A stretch of DNA of 64,000 nt from Bacteroidales bacterium (GTDB lineage: Bacteria > Bacteroidota > Bacteroidia > Bacteroidales > Rikenellaceae): positions 62,001 through 126,000 of the forward strand of contig CAJTFS010000005.1 of NCBI GenBank assembly GCA_910575495.1, in the 5' to 3' direction. The notes below the pieces were generated by a model that did no database searches, had not been told where the DNA came from, and saw nothing but the letters and a program-made list of their open reading frames with translations. The position numbers and the translations under genes were made by a program. Every line of letters starts with the position of its first letter. Within the stretch, counting starts at the first letter, position 1. Below are positions 46,115 to 55,041 of this stretch, one piece after another.

Positions 46115-46300
46115 CGTTGTTTCGGGAGAGACCGGGGCAAAGTTCGCTCGGAACGACGTGCTGACGGGAAGTTTGCAGCAGGCCCCCGGCGGGCGGAGAG
46201 CAGCAATTCGAACCGGAGCGGACGGAGCGGGAAATCCGGACGGGGGGGGCGGCAAAGCCGGCTCGGTTCAATTCGACTTTCGACCTGCGAAACACTTCAT
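46115..46300. other. Gene-free region after the ferredoxin gene
   Basis: G+C-rich, with a run of eight G near 46244. I see no reading frame, promoter box or repeat family here. Confidence 0.5.
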
Positions 46301-46342
46301 CGGGGCGGCTGCGGGGGTCGCACTTGGGTGCGAGCCGCCCCG
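46301..46342 (+). repeat. Bulged hairpin element, copy 1
   Basis: A 10-bp outer stem (CGGGGCGGCT / AGCCGCCCCG), a left-side bulge GCGGGGGT and an inner hairpin CGCAC-TTGG-GTGCG. The element at 54832-54881 has the same bulge with different but paired stems. Confidence 0.75.
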
Positions 46343-46374
46343 AAGATGAGAAATGGCCGCAACAACAATGATTC

Positions 46375-46630
46375 GTCATTCCGAACGAAGTGGATCGACG
46401 AACGCAGCGAGTGCAGAGGCCGCTTGCGGACTATGCCGAGCAAGGAGGAGAAAGACAAACGAAGTGCAGTCAAGAATCTATTCTGAGCAAGGTTACAGAT
46501 GTTTCGCTGCGCTCAACATGACGGTTGCAGCGGCTCTTCGCAAAGAAGTGAACGACAAACGAAGTGCAGTCAAGAATCTATTGGGGTAAGGTTACAGATT
46601 CTTCGTCGCTATCCGCTCCTCAGAATGACA
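46375..46630. repeat. Cluster of dispersed repeats between the ferredoxin and PepSY genes
   Basis: A long ~105 bp form at 46375-46479 (GTCATTCCGA...GCAGTCAAGAATCT) closely resembles 15128-15223. An inverted AGATGTTTCGC...CAACATGAC copy lies at 46497-46523, a 3' half of the long form at about 46545-46580, and an inverted AGATTCTTCG...CAGAATGAC copy at 46596-46630. No gene is credible in 46064-46854. Confidence 0.8.
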
Positions 46631-46799
46631 ACGCTGGTAGTGCCGATCGTTGCACCTCGAATGACAAAATGATTTTTCTTTGCCTGGCCCGCGCTTTCAG
46701 TGCCCCGACCGATCAACAAAAGAACCGCTGCTCTGCAAGACACGATTGTTCGGAATTGTGCATTGATTTTTCCGGCCCTGCTGCTGGCCTGCAACGAAA

Positions 46800-46831
46800 A
46801 ACAGCGCTCCCCAACAAGAGGGAACGCTGTT
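46800..46831 (-). terminator. Terminator of the PepSY-like gene
   Basis: A 12-bp stem (AACAGCGCTCCC / GGGAACGCTGTT, one G-U pair in minus-strand RNA) followed on the minus strand by TTTTTCG, 24 bases after the stop. Confidence 0.8.
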
Positions 46832-46854
46832 CTGCTGAAAAGGCGCTCGGAAGA

Positions 46855-47298
46855 TTACAACTTCTTGTCGAGCAGCTTGCCGCTCTCGGAGAAGGTGAGC
46901 ATCTGGTTGCTGTTCTGTCCGTGGATCTCGGCCTCGTAGTAGGTCGAGCCGCGGCGCACCAGCTTGCGGGCCTCCTTGACCTGGAAACCGGGGAACTGCT
47001 TGGCGATGTAAGCGTTGGCGGCGGCGGGCAGCTGCGTGGCGGCGATCTCGTTGGTGGAGTTGATCAGCTTGCCTTCGGGCGAGATGTCGACGCTGTACTC
47101 GGCGCCGTCGATCTTGAACTCGGCATTGTAGTAGTTGCCCTTCTCCTCGTAGTTCCACTCCACGGGCGAAACGCGCGGATAGGTTCTCTCGACGTAGCTC
47201 TTCACGACGGCCGGAACCGACGACGACTTGATGTTGCCAGCGAAGACGCCTGCCGTAACGAACAGTGCGAGAGCGAGTGTGGCGAATGTCTTTTTCAT
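46855..47298 (-). CDS. Secreted PepSY-like (DUF2874) protein
   Basis: 147 residues with a signal peptide (MKKTFATLALALFVTAGVFAG). The mature part holds two PepSY-like repeats: residues about 28-85 (VPAVVKSYVERTYPRVSPVEW, YYNAEFKIDGAEYSVDISPEG) and about 90-147 (AANAYIAKQFPGFQVKEARKL, YYEAEI). Proteins of this family are periplasmic or surface-exposed in Bacteroidota; function unknown. It lies 42 bases downstream of the GNAT gene and may be co-transcribed. Confidence 0.88.
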   Translation of the reverse strand: MKKTFATLALALFVTAGVFAGNIKSSSVPAVVKSYVERTYPRVSPVEWNYEEKGNYYNAEFKIDGAEYSVDISPEGKLINSTNEIAATQLPAAANAYIAKQFPGFQVKEARKLVRRGSTYYEAEIHGQNSNQMLTFSESGKLLDKKL

Positions 47299-47340
47299 GG
47301 TTAACGATAATAAATTGGTGAATGACTCGTGCGAGGTTCT

Positions 47341-47871
47341 TCAATCCATTATCAGTTGCAGGATCAGTTCGTTCCGGAAGCCCTCCGGAGTGAGGGTCCA
47401 ATCGCGTTTGCAGCCCGTGCGGACGAATCCGGCGCGGTCGAAGAGTCTGAGGCTCGCCTCGTTGTCGGCACCGACGTTGCACCAGAGCTGGTGCAGCCCC
47501 AGCACCTCGCGGGCGTATCCCTTGAGCGCTTCGAGTGCATCCGACGCATATCCCCGGCCCCGCTGCGAGGCGTCGTAGACCAGAATCCCGACGCCGGCCC
47601 GGCGGTTGAGAGGATCGAATTCGAAGAGATCGAGCGTGCCCACGGCCTTACCCTCGGGATTCTCGATGATCAGGCGCAGCTGGCGCGTCCGGTAGAGGTC
47701 GTACCGCTGCTCCTCGACGAATTGCATCAGCGCATGCCGCGAAAATGGTGCCAAAGTGCCGCTCACGCGCCACACCTCGGGATCGTTCTCCCAGCGGTAC
47801 ATCATCTCCACGTCGTCGGGCTCCACGGCGCGCAGGCGCACGACACGGCCCTGCAAGGCGACAGCTCCCAT
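47341..47871 (-). CDS. GNAT family N-acetyltransferase (RimJ/RimL-like)
   Basis: 176 residues starting MGAVALQGRVVRLRAVEPDD. The fold elements are RAVEPDDVEMMYRWENDPEV, VGTLDLFEFDPLNRRAGVGI and the acetyl-CoA loop QRGRGYASDALEALKGYA, then NVGADNEASLRLFDRAGF. This pattern fits spermidine or ribosomal-protein acetyltransferases, but the substrate is unknown. It lies between the ROK regulator (57 bases upstream) and the PepSY-like gene on one strand. Confidence 0.88.
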   Translation of the reverse strand: MGAVALQGRVVRLRAVEPDDVEMMYRWENDPEVWRVSGTLAPFSRHALMQFVEEQRYDLYRTRQLRLIIENPEGKAVGTLDLFEFDPLNRRAGVGILVYDASQRGRGYASDALEALKGYAREVLGLHQLWCNVGADNEASLRLFDRAGFVRTGCKRDWTLTPEGFRNELILQLIMD

Positions 47872-47928
47872 CCGTATCAAATTATTGCTGAAAAACTTTT
47901 CCCGCCCGGGTGTCCCGGCCCGCCGGCG

Positions 47929-49161
47929 TCACAGCAGGCCGATGACCTTGTTGCGGATAAGCATGGCCACACCCCAGGCGTTGGCGTTCTCGCTCATCTT
48001 CGAAAGGCGGAACTTGGTGTCCTTGTAGACCAGGTTGAGCGAATATTTGTTGGTCGCCGACTTCAAAGGCAGCATGATGTAGTCGCCCGCAGCAGCCAGG
48101 TTGCCGCCCACGATGACCGTCTCGGGGTTGAAGGTGTTGATAAGGAAAGCCACCGCCTTGCCGACCTTCTCGCCGGCCTCCTCGATGAGCTCGATCGAAA
48201 GGTTGTCGTCGTTCTTGGCCGCGGCGATGATGTCGTCGATGTGGATGCTCTTCTGCTGGTCGTACTTCTCCCGCAGGATGGTGTTGACGCCCTTTTCGAT
48301 CATGCGGCACATCTTGTCTTCGATGGCGATGCCCGAAACCTCGGTCTCGAGGCAGCCCTTCTTGCCGCACGAACAGATGATTTCGTTGTCGAAGAAAGGA
48401 ATATGGCCGAACTCGCCCGCAAAACCGCTCTTGCCGCGGTAGAGCTGCCCGTCGACCACGATGCCGATAGCCACGCCGCGGCCCATGTGGAGGTAGAGCA
48501 CATTGCTGTCGTCCTTCGACTTGCCGCACGTATACTCCGCATAGCAGCGGGCGCGGGTGTCGTTCTCCAGGAGCACCCGGATGCCGACGCGCTCCTCCAG
48601 CAACTCGCGCAGCGACTGCTCGGAGGTGGTGAAATATTTGTAGCTGCGGCCCGTCTCGGGATTGACGCGGCCCGTCATGCAGACGCCCAGGCCGAGAATC
48701 TTGCCGCGGTCGATGCCGCAGCCGGCGATGAAGGTCTCGATGCTGGTGCAGATGCGCTCCATGCACTGCGGACGGTCCTGCAATTCGAAAGTGAAATCCT
48801 GCTCCTCCTTGATGATGTTGTTCTGCAAGTCGGTGATCATGAAGCGCATGTTGTCGCGGCCCACGTTCACGCCGGCGAAATAGATGGCCGAATTGGCCAG
48901 GCCGAAGATGTTGGGACGGCGCCCGCCCGGCGTCTCGACCTTGCCCAAGTCCGTCACGATGTTCTCGTCGACGAGTTCCTGCACCAGCTTGGTGATGGTC
49001 GGTACGCTGATATGCAGCTCTTTGGTCAGTTCCGACAGGGTGCATTCGCCGTTGACGGCCATGTGCGCGATGATGTTGCGCTTGATGATGCTGTTCTTAT
49101 GGGAGATGCCTTTGAGGGTCTCGTCCTCGTGTTTGTTGAAAAATTCGGTCAGCGATGTCAT
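47929..49161 (-). CDS. ROK family transcriptional regulator (NagC/XylR type)
   Basis: 410 residues from MTSLTEFFNKHEDETLKG; an upstream in-frame TTG lies inside the promoter box and is rejected. The N-terminal winged helix (about 25-85) contains NGECTLSELTKELHISVPTI. The ROK sugar-kinase-like domain has GLGVCMTGRVNPETG, EFGHIPF and the zinc motif CSCGKKGCLETE. Regulators of this type respond to sugars or sugar phosphates. The target is not evident; a perfect 13-bp palindrome just upstream of its own promoter suggests autoregulation. Confidence 0.9.
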   Translation of the reverse strand: MTSLTEFFNKHEDETLKGISHKNSIIKRNIIAHMAVNGECTLSELTKELHISVPTITKLVQELVDENIVTDLGKVETPGGRRPNIFGLANSAIYFAGVNVGRDNMRFMITDLQNNIIKEEQDFTFELQDRPQCMERICTSIETFIAGCGIDRGKILGLGVCMTGRVNPETGRSYKYFTTSEQSLRELLEERVGIRVLLENDTRARCYAEYTCGKSKDDSNVLYLHMGRGVAIGIVVDGQLYRGKSGFAGEFGHIPFFDNEIICSCGKKGCLETEVSGIAIEDKMCRMIEKGVNTILREKYDQQKSIHIDDIIAAAKNDDNLSIELIEEAGEKVGKAVAFLINTFNPETVIVGGNLAAAGDYIMLPLKSATNKYSLNLVYKDTKFRLSKMSENANAWGVAMLIRNKVIGLL

Positions 49162-49188
49162 TTCGGTCACTCTCTTTTGCAAACTGCG

Positions 49189-49196
49189 CAAATATA
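49189..49196 (-). promoter_or_regulatory. Promoter -7 box for the ROK regulator
   Basis: TATATTTG on the minus strand, 28 bases before the ATG. Confidence 0.75.
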
Positions 49197-49211
49197 ACGA
49201 ATATTTTTAAG

Positions 49212-49224
49212 AATGCGTCGCATT
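49212..49224. promoter_or_regulatory. Palindrome at the -33 region of the ROK promoter, possible operator
   Basis: AATGCG-T-CGCATT, a perfect 13-bp palindrome in AT-rich DNA, 16 bases upstream of the -7 box. Position and symmetry suit a dimeric regulator. The rest of the gap up to 49401 shows no gene. Confidence 0.45.
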
Positions 49225-49401
49225 TTTAATGTTTTTTAATAATTTTGATCTTTCGCATGATCTTTTTCGCACGGATACAACCAGATAACGCATCTCAAAA
49301 AGCGACGGAAGACCATGGCAGCATCCGAACGAACAGCAACCCGACAGCGGCATGTGGAAAGGATCGGGACGGCAGAACACAGCACAGCGCCCGACACAAA
49401 A

Positions 49402-49435
49402 AGCGCAACCCCGGCCTCAACGGTCGGGGCTGCGC
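49402..49435 (-). terminator. Terminator of the TPR protein gene
   Basis: A 14-15 bp stem (GCGCAACCCCGGCC / GGTCGGGGCTGCGC, with wobble pairs) and loop TCAAC, followed on the minus strand by CTTTTTG. It starts 22 bases after the stop. Confidence 0.8.
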
Positions 49436-49456
49436 ATGAATCGCGGGTCGCAAACC

Positions 49457-50395
49457 CTACTTCGAGAGCTCAGCCAGAGCGGCGGCGGCATTCTGCGCGG
49501 CCGGACCGGCGGTCACCTGCTTGAAAGCGGCGATAGCCTGGGGCTTCATCTCGCGGGCGTTGTAGGCGGCGCCCAGCAAGTAGTACATCAGCGACTTGTC
49601 GGCCTCGTCGGTCTGCGCTGCGGCAGCCGATTCGCCCAGCTCGATCACCTTGGCGTAGTCCTTCTTGTTGGCATAGGCCTGCAAACGAACGTTCTGGAAC
49701 AGAGCGCTTTCGGGGTTCTTCTCCAACTGGGCGTCGGCCATGGCGATGATGCCGTCGAAATCGCCGGCCTGCTGCATGCCCGCCACCTTGTTGTTGGTGT
49801 AGAGCGCCATCATCTCGTTGGCCTTGGCCACGTCCTCGGCATACTTGGGATGGGTCTTGGCAGCGATGGCCTCGTAGATCTCCATGCCCTCGGCGTAGTT
49901 GCCCATCTCGCAGTAGCTCATGGCCAGATTCAGTGCCATCGACGTGTTGTTGGGATCGGCCTTGTAGCCCTTGGCGAAGATCTCGGCCGCGGTGGCGTAG
50001 TCCTTTTCGTTGAAAGCCTCGCCGCCCTGCACCTGGTAGATCTTGGCTACCCAGCCGTTGGCCTTGGCCATCTGCTGCATGTCGCCGTAGAGCTCGGCCA
50101 GCTCGGCCGACTTGGCAAAGTTGTCGAGCGCCGTCTCGTAGTTCTTCGTGCGCATGGCGGCACCGCCCAGCATGTAGTAGCACTTGGGAAGCGTCGACTT
50201 GGCCGTGGCCACCATCGTGGCGGCTTCGTCGAGATCGATGCCCTGGTCGATGACCTGCTCGAACTTGGCGGCTGCCGTGGCGAAATCCTTGGCGCTGTAG
50301 GCGGCCGCAGCTTCGTTGTAGATGGGAGTTACATCCTGCGCCGAGAGCGATACCGTCGCCAGCAGCGCGATTGCCGAAACAAACAATTTTTTCAT
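49457..50395 (-). CDS. Secreted tetratricopeptide-repeat protein
   Basis: 312 residues with a signal peptide (MKKLFVSAIALLATVSLSAQ). The mature protein is a chain of TPR units, e.g. YNEAAAAYSAKDFATAAAKF, MRTKNYETALDNFAKSAEL, AFNEKDYATAAEIFAKGYKA and LMYYLLGAAYNAREMKPQA. It is a periplasmic protein-interaction scaffold of unknown partner. Its own promoter (50452-50459) and terminator make it monocistronic. Confidence 0.88.
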   Translation of the reverse strand: MKKLFVSAIALLATVSLSAQDVTPIYNEAAAAYSAKDFATAAAKFEQVIDQGIDLDEAATMVATAKSTLPKCYYMLGGAAMRTKNYETALDNFAKSAELAELYGDMQQMAKANGWVAKIYQVQGGEAFNEKDYATAAEIFAKGYKADPNNTSMALNLAMSYCEMGNYAEGMEIYEAIAAKTHPKYAEDVAKANEMMALYTNNKVAGMQQAGDFDGIIAMADAQLEKNPESALFQNVRLQAYANKKDYAKVIELGESAAAAQTDEADKSLMYYLLGAAYNAREMKPQAIAAFKQVTAGPAAQNAAAALAELSK

Positions 50396-50451
50396 TATGA
50401 ACAGATTTTTGAAGTTCGTTGTTTTGCCGTCTTTCCGGACAGCGTTGGAGA

Positions 50452-50459
50452 CAAAAGTA
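50452..50459 (-). promoter_or_regulatory. Promoter -7 box for the TPR protein gene
   Basis: TACTTTTG on the minus strand, about 57 bases before the ATG. The remaining bases up to 50623 are GC-rich and hold nothing I recognise. Confidence 0.7.
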
Positions 50460-50623
50460 TGAAATTATTTCCTTTTTTCAAACGGCAGCGTGCACTTCGG
50501 TCGTTTCGCAGCCGCCGGACGCCGGCGCCGCCCCGGTCTCACCCGCTTCCCGAAACCCCGTAGCAGAGAGTTCTGCCGCGGAAAAGTCGGGCCGGGAAGA
50601 GAGCAGCCGAGCCGCCGCGCGCC

Positions 50624-51073
50624 CTATTCGCGCAGCGAGGCAAAAAACGCGCCCATCAGCGCTTCGCACTCCTCGCGCAGCACGCCCCGCCCGATCGTGG
50701 TCTTCGGATGGAAAACCTCCTCGCTGTAGCGGCGGTAGCCCTTCTTGGGGTCGTCGGCGCCCCACACCACGCGTCCGATCTGCGCCCAGGCGATGGCCCC
50801 GGCACACATGATGCAAGGTTCGACCGTCACGTACAAGGTACACTGCGGCAGGTATTTGCCTCCCAGCGTCGCCGTCGCCGCCGTAAGCGCCTGCATCTCG
50901 GCGTGGGCCGTCGGATCGCCCAACGTCTCCACCAGGTTGCGGCCGCGGCCGATCACACGTCCTTCGGCCACCACCACGGCGCCTATGGGCACTTCCTGTT
51001 CGTCGAACGCTTTGCGGGCTTCGTTTAGTGCCTGCCGCATGAATCTTTCGTCTTGTTCCGTCTGCTGTTCCAT
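50624..51073 (-). CDS. tadA: tRNA-adenosine deaminase TadA
   Basis: A 149-residue cytidine-deaminase-fold enzyme starting MEQQTEQDERFMRQALNEAR. The zinc/catalytic motifs are TAHAEMQAL (HAE) and VEPCIMCAGAI (PCxxC), with GAVVV and the C-terminal VLREECEALMGAFF typical of TadA. It makes inosine at the wobble position of tRNA-Arg(ACG). The longer open frame upstream carries no conserved residues. The nearest good -7 box is 219 bases upstream, implying a long leader. Confidence 0.9.
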   Translation of the reverse strand: MEQQTEQDERFMRQALNEARKAFDEQEVPIGAVVVAEGRVIGRGRNLVETLGDPTAHAEMQALTAATATLGGKYLPQCTLYVTVEPCIMCAGAIAWAQIGRVVWGADDPKKGYRRYSEEVFHPKTTIGRGVLREECEALMGAFFASLRE

Positions 51074-51422
51074 ACTTTTTTCGGGGTTAGCGGCGGCCGG
51101 GCAATTGGCAGCCGGGCCGGCAATCGTGCGTGTTTCTACAACCGATTCTCTTTCGGTCGGGGTTGTTCCCGGACCGCAGCCTGCGGAGAGCTGCAAAATT
51201 CGCAACCCCTCGTTCTGAACGTTGCGGGCTTCCGCGGTGCGCGGCGCCGGCCATACGCGCCCCCGGCAGGCTCCGACCCGGAAAAGTTGTCCAAAATTAC
51301 GAAAAATCGCTCTTCCGGCCGCAAGTCCGCCCAAAAAATCACGAATCGCGAACCGCAAATCATGAATTTTGTGTACTTTTGTGAGTTACAACCCGAAAGT
51401 CCAAAACAAGACATTATAAAAT
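51074..51422. other. Divergent intergenic region between tadA and aspS
   Basis: Contains a minus-strand box TAATTTTG (51292-51299) for tadA and a plus-strand box TACTTTTG (51374-51381) for aspS. The ~210-base tadA leader includes an imperfect hairpin closed by ACAACC / GGTTGT (about 51136-51167). No gene is credible here. Confidence 0.5.
51374..51381 (+). promoter_or_regulatory. Promoter -7 box for aspS
   Basis: TACTTTTG on the plus strand, 42 bases before the ATG. Confidence 0.75.
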
Positions 51423-53177
51423 ATGTACAGAACCCATACTTGCGGCGCCCTGCGGGCCGGCAACGTCAACCAAACCGTCACCCTGGCCGGGTGGGTGCAG
51501 AAAGTGCGGAACCTCGGCGCCATGACTTTCATCGACCTGCGCGACCGCTACGGTCTTACGCAGATCGTCGTCGAAGAACACAGCCCGGCCGAGGCGCGCG
51601 AAACGGCGGCCCGTGTGGGCCGCGAATGGGTGCTGCAAGTCACGGGCCGCGTCATCGAACGCGAGTCGAAGAACCCCAAGATGCCGACGGGCGACATCGA
51701 GGTGACGGCCGAGCGCATTGAAGTGCTCAACGAAGCGCAGACCCCGCCCTTCACCATCGAGGAGAACTCCGACGGCGGCGACGACCTGCGCATGAAGTAC
51801 CGCTACCTCGACCTGCGCCGCGCCCCGCTCCAGCGCAACATGATCCTGCGCCACAAGATGGCGCAGGAGATCCGCCGTTTCCTGGACAGCGAGGGATTCC
51901 TCGAGATCGAAACGCCCTATCTGGTGGGCTCCACGCCCGAGGGTGCCCGCGACTTCGTGGTACCCAGCCGCATGAACCCCAACCAGTTCTACGCCCTGCC
52001 CCAGTCGCCGCAGACGCTCAAGCAGCTGCTGATGGTGGCCGGCTACGACCGCTATTTCCAGATCGTGCGCTGCTTCCGCGACGAGGACCTGCGCGCCGAC
52101 CGCCAGCCCGAGTTCACGCAGATCGACTGCGAGATGGCGTTCGTCGAACAGGAGGACATCCTCGAAGTCTTCGAGCGCTGGGCCAAGCACATGTTCCGCA
52201 CCGTCATGGAGGTCGAATTCGACGGACCGCTGCGCCGCATGCCGTGGATCGAAGCGATGGAGAAGTACGGTTCCGACAAACCCGACCTGCGCTTCGGCAT
52301 GGAGTTCGCCGACCTGACCGACCTGGCCAAAGGACACGGATTCAGCGTCTTCGACGATGCCGAATACGTCACCGGATTCGCCGCACCGGGCTGCGCAGCC
52401 TACACCCGCAAGCAGATCGACGCACTCACCGAGTTCGTCAAGCGTCCGCAGGTGGGTGCCAAGGGGCTTATCTGGATCCGCATGGAGGAGGACAGCGTGA
52501 AGTCCTCCGTCGACAAATTCTACTCATCCGACGAGGTGCGCGCCATGGCCGGGCGTTGCGGCGCCAAGGCCGGCGACATGGTCTTCATCCTCTGCGGCAA
52601 GAAATTCAAGGCGCTGACGCAGCTCTGCGCCCTGCGTCTGGAGGTGGCCCAGCAGCTGGGACTGCGCGATCCGAAGAAGTTCGCGCCGCTGTGGGTCGTC
52701 GACTTCCCGATGTTCGAATGGGACGACGAGACGCAGCGCTTCTACGCCATGCACCATCCGTTCACCTCGCCCAAACCCGAAGACATCCGGTATCTCGAGA
52801 GCGACCCGGGCCGCGTACGCGCCAATGCCTACGACTTCGTCTGCAACGGCACCGAAATCGGCGGCGGCTCGATCCGCATCCACGACGCCAAGTTGCAGGC
52901 CGCGATCTTCAAATGCCTGGGATTCACGCCCGAGAAGGCACAGGAGCAGTTCGGCTTCCTGATGAACGCCTTCAAGTTCGGCGCACCTCCCCACGGCGGT
53001 CTGGCCTTCGGCTTCGACCGTCTGTGCTCGCTCTTCGGCGGCAGCGAGTCGATCCGCGACTACATCGCTTTCCCGAAGAACAACGCCGGCCGCGACGTCA
53101 TGCTCGACGCTCCGTCGCAGATCGACCCGGCGCAGCTCGACGAACTTTTCCTGGAATTGCGCAAGCCGGAAGAATAA
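51423..53177 (+). CDS. aspS: Aspartyl-tRNA synthetase
   Basis: A 584-residue bacterial-type class IIb synthetase. The N-terminal OB-fold anticodon domain (about 1-110) contains [20 protein letters not shown]. Motif 2 is [22 protein letters not shown] insertion domain covers about 280-410. Motif 3 is [20 protein letters not shown]. The start is the family start [17 protein letters not shown]. Whether it is discriminating (AspRS) or not (Asp/Asn) depends on tRNA-Asn amidation genes elsewhere. fabD follows 102 bases downstream with its own promoter. Confidence 0.97.
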   Translation: MYRTHTCGALRAGNVNQTVTLAGWVQKVRNLGAMTFIDLRDRYGLTQIVVEEHSPAEARETAARVGREWVLQVTGRVIERESKNPKMPTGDIEVTAERIEVLNEAQTPPFTIEENSDGGDDLRMKYRYLDLRRAPLQRNMILRHKMAQEIRRFLDSEGFLEIETPYLVGSTPEGARDFVVPSRMNPNQFYALPQSPQTLKQLLMVAGYDRYFQIVRCFRDEDLRADRQPEFTQIDCEMAFVEQEDILEVFERWAKHMFRTVMEVEFDGPLRRMPWIEAMEKYGSDKPDLRFGMEFADLTDLAKGHGFSVFDDAEYVTGFAAPGCAAYTRKQIDALTEFVKRPQVGAKGLIWIRMEEDSVKSSVDKFYSSDEVRAMAGRCGAKAGDMVFILCGKKFKALTQLCALRLEVAQQLGLRDPKKFAPLWVVDFPMFEWDDETQRFYAMHHPFTSPKPEDIRYLESDPGRVRANAYDFVCNGTEIGGGSIRIHDAKLQAAIFKCLGFTPEKAQEQFGFLMNAFKFGAPPHGGLAFGFDRLCSLFGGSESIRDYIAFPKNNAGRDVMLDAPSQIDPAQLDELFLELRKPEE

Positions 53178-53241
53178 AGAGCCGGTCCGAGGAAAAACGA
53201 AGTTTTGACGAAAAAACGCTCTTTTATTGAACAGAAAGAAC

Positions 53242-53249
53242 TACCTTTG
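53242..53249 (+). promoter_or_regulatory. Promoter -7 box for fabD
   Basis: TACCTTTG, 31 bases before the fabD ATG. Confidence 0.75.
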
Positions 53250-53279
53250 CCCCCGTAAACGAACAAAAACCGCAAACTT

Positions 53280-54161
53280 ATGAAACACGCATACGTATTT
53301 CCGGGTCAGGGCGCCCAAGCCGCAGGCATGGGCAAGGACCTCTACGACAATGTTCCCGCAGCCAAGGAGCTGTTCGAGAAAGCCAACGAAATCCTCGGAT
53401 TCCGCATCACCGACATCATGTTCGCCGGTACGGACGAGGAGCTGAAACAGACCAAGGTCACGCAGCCCGCCGTCTTCCTCCACTCGGTCATCATGGCCAA
53501 AGCCCTGGGCGTGAAGCCCGACGCCGTAGCCGGCCACTCGCTGGGCGAATTCTCGGCACTGGTGGTCAGCGGCGCCCTCTCGTTCGAGGACGGCCTGCGT
53601 CTCGTCTCGAAGCGCGCACAGGCCATGCAGGCCGCATGCGAGGCACAGCCCGGCACGATGGCCGCCGTCCTCGGTCTGGAGGACAGCACCGTCGAGGAGA
53701 TCTGCGCATCGGTCGACGGCGTGGTCGTAGCCGCCAACTACAACTGCCCGGGTCAGCTGGTAATCTCGGGTGCCGTGGAAGCAGTCGACGCCGCCTGCGA
53801 GAAAGCCAAGGCCGCCGGAGCACGCCGCGCCCTGCGTCTGCCCGTGGGCGGTGCGTTCCACTCGCCGCTGATGGAGCCTGCCAAGCAGGAGCTCGAGAAG
53901 GCCATCGCCGAAGCACCGTTCCAGACCCCGACGTGCCCCATTTACCAGAATGTGGACGCCAAACCCTACACCGACCCCGCGCAGATCAAGGCCAACCTGA
54001 TCGCCCAGCTGACGGCTCCCGTGCGCTGGACCTACATCGTCAAGCAGATGCTGGCCGACGGCGTGACCGAGTTCACCGAACTGGGCCCCGGCACCGTGCT
54101 TCAGGGCTTGATCCGCAAGGTCGACGCCAACGCAACGGTCGATTCGAAATCGACGCTGTAA
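53280..54161 (+). CDS. fabD: Malonyl-CoA:ACP transacylase
   Basis: A 293-residue alpha/beta-hydrolase-like enzyme that loads malonyl groups onto acyl carrier protein for fatty-acid synthesis. It starts MKHAYVFPGQGAQAAGMGKD. The catalytic Ser87 is in AGHSLGEFSALV, and the catalytic His is in VGGAFHSPLM. The C-terminal ELGPGTVLQGLIRK is typical of FabD. Length and order are normal. It has its own promoter and a strong terminator, so it is monocistronic, away from other fab genes. Confidence 0.96.
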   Translation: MKHAYVFPGQGAQAAGMGKDLYDNVPAAKELFEKANEILGFRITDIMFAGTDEELKQTKVTQPAVFLHSVIMAKALGVKPDAVAGHSLGEFSALVVSGALSFEDGLRLVSKRAQAMQAACEAQPGTMAAVLGLEDSTVEEICASVDGVVVAANYNCPGQLVISGAVEAVDAACEKAKAAGARRALRLPVGGAFHSPLMEPAKQELEKAIAEAPFQTPTCPIYQNVDAKPYTDPAQIKANLIAQLTAPVRWTYIVKQMLADGVTEFTELGPGTVLQGLIRKVDANATVDSKSTL

Positions 54162-54186
54162 GTCGGACGAACGTTCGCTATAGATG

Positions 54187-54216
54187 AAAAGTCCCGGGTC
54201 GCGACCCGGGACTTTT
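54187..54216 (+). terminator. Terminator of fabD
   Basis: A perfect 14-bp stem (AAAAGTCCCGGGTC / GACCCGGGACTTTT) with a 2-base loop and a T6 tract. Confidence 0.92.
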
Positions 54217-54219
54217 TTG

Positions 54220-55041
54220 CAGTATGCAGGCAGCGCCATCCCGCCCCCTTTCAGCCACTCCGGCAAAAGTTCTTCGCCGACACACTGGGAATACCGCACA
54301 CTTTGTTTAACTTTGTCGGAGCAACTTCACACCCGGAGTGACAGGGACCAAGGTTCCTTGCAGACTCGTTTTCCCGCCCCGACAATGTTTCAGACACACT
54401 TGATGCGGGCTCGATTGTTTTTTCGGAAAACGGTCTCGTCAGCGTGGTTCGTAGATTCAGCAGTCCGCTGGCGGCGTAATGGCGCGGGAGGATTACGGAA
54501 AATTGTTTTTTGTTGTTCGGCGTTTTTAGTTAGCAGCCGCCCGGTTTTGACAGAGGTGTTAGAGATGTCCTCGTGCCGAAGCCAGCGGGGCGAGTGTCTG
54601 CGAGCCTCCGCAGGGCGGGGCTTCGGCTCGCACGGCTGAACGCCGGTATTTAGCTCTGCAAGCTGCGACCGCCCCGAACATCTTTTCTCTTTACCCCCTC
54701 GCGTTGCCGCCAGTTGCATATTCCAGTCTGCCGCGGAGCTGGTAAGAATTCAAAATGCAAAATGCAAAATGCACAATTATGGCAAGCATGTCCCGCAGGA
54801 TCTGTTCTCTTTCTGATACGGAAGACTTTGCGCCCGGGGCCGGCTCGCGCTGAAAGCGCGACCCCCGCAGCCGGCCCGGGCGAGCACACGAAGAAGGAAT
54901 ACTGCCGATTAATAGATTCTTCGGCTTCGCCTCAGAATGACAACGGTGGGATCGAACTCTCGAAGAGAATCTATTAATTGTGAATTTTGCATTCTGAATT
55001 GTGAATTGAACTTGTTCCCTCTCTGCCGCATTCCTCATAGC
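54220..55041. other. Gene-free region with decayed repeat segments
   Basis: About 820 bases without a credible gene. Segments such as CACCCGGAGTGAC and TAGATTCAGCAGTCCGC recur in the same order at 58350-58420, ahead of a second FISUMP fragment, so both regions carry the same decayed module. A REP-like copy in inverted orientation lies at 54913-54941. A triple AAAATGC tract is at 54755-54773, and a 9-bp stem closed by GCCGAAGCC / GGCTTCGGC lies near 54577-54635. Confidence 0.55.
54832..54881 (-). repeat. Bulged hairpin element, copy 2 (minus orientation)
   Basis: On the minus strand: outer stem GCCCGGGCCGGCT / AGCCGGC(C)CCGGGC, left bulge GCGGGGGT, inner hairpin CGCGCT-TTC-AGCGCG. The bulge is identical to that at 46301-46342 while both stems differ and still pair. 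Confidence 0.75.

Noticed and set aside
44489..46255. N-terminal extension of the U32 protein by about 589 residues
   Set aside because: It is antisense to serS and the ferredoxin gene. The canonical U32 start and a promoter box fix the start at 44488.
49240..49247. Plus-strand TAATTTTG as a promoter
   Set aside because: It matches the box, but no credible plus-strand gene follows, and the surrounding AT-rich DNA makes a chance match likely.
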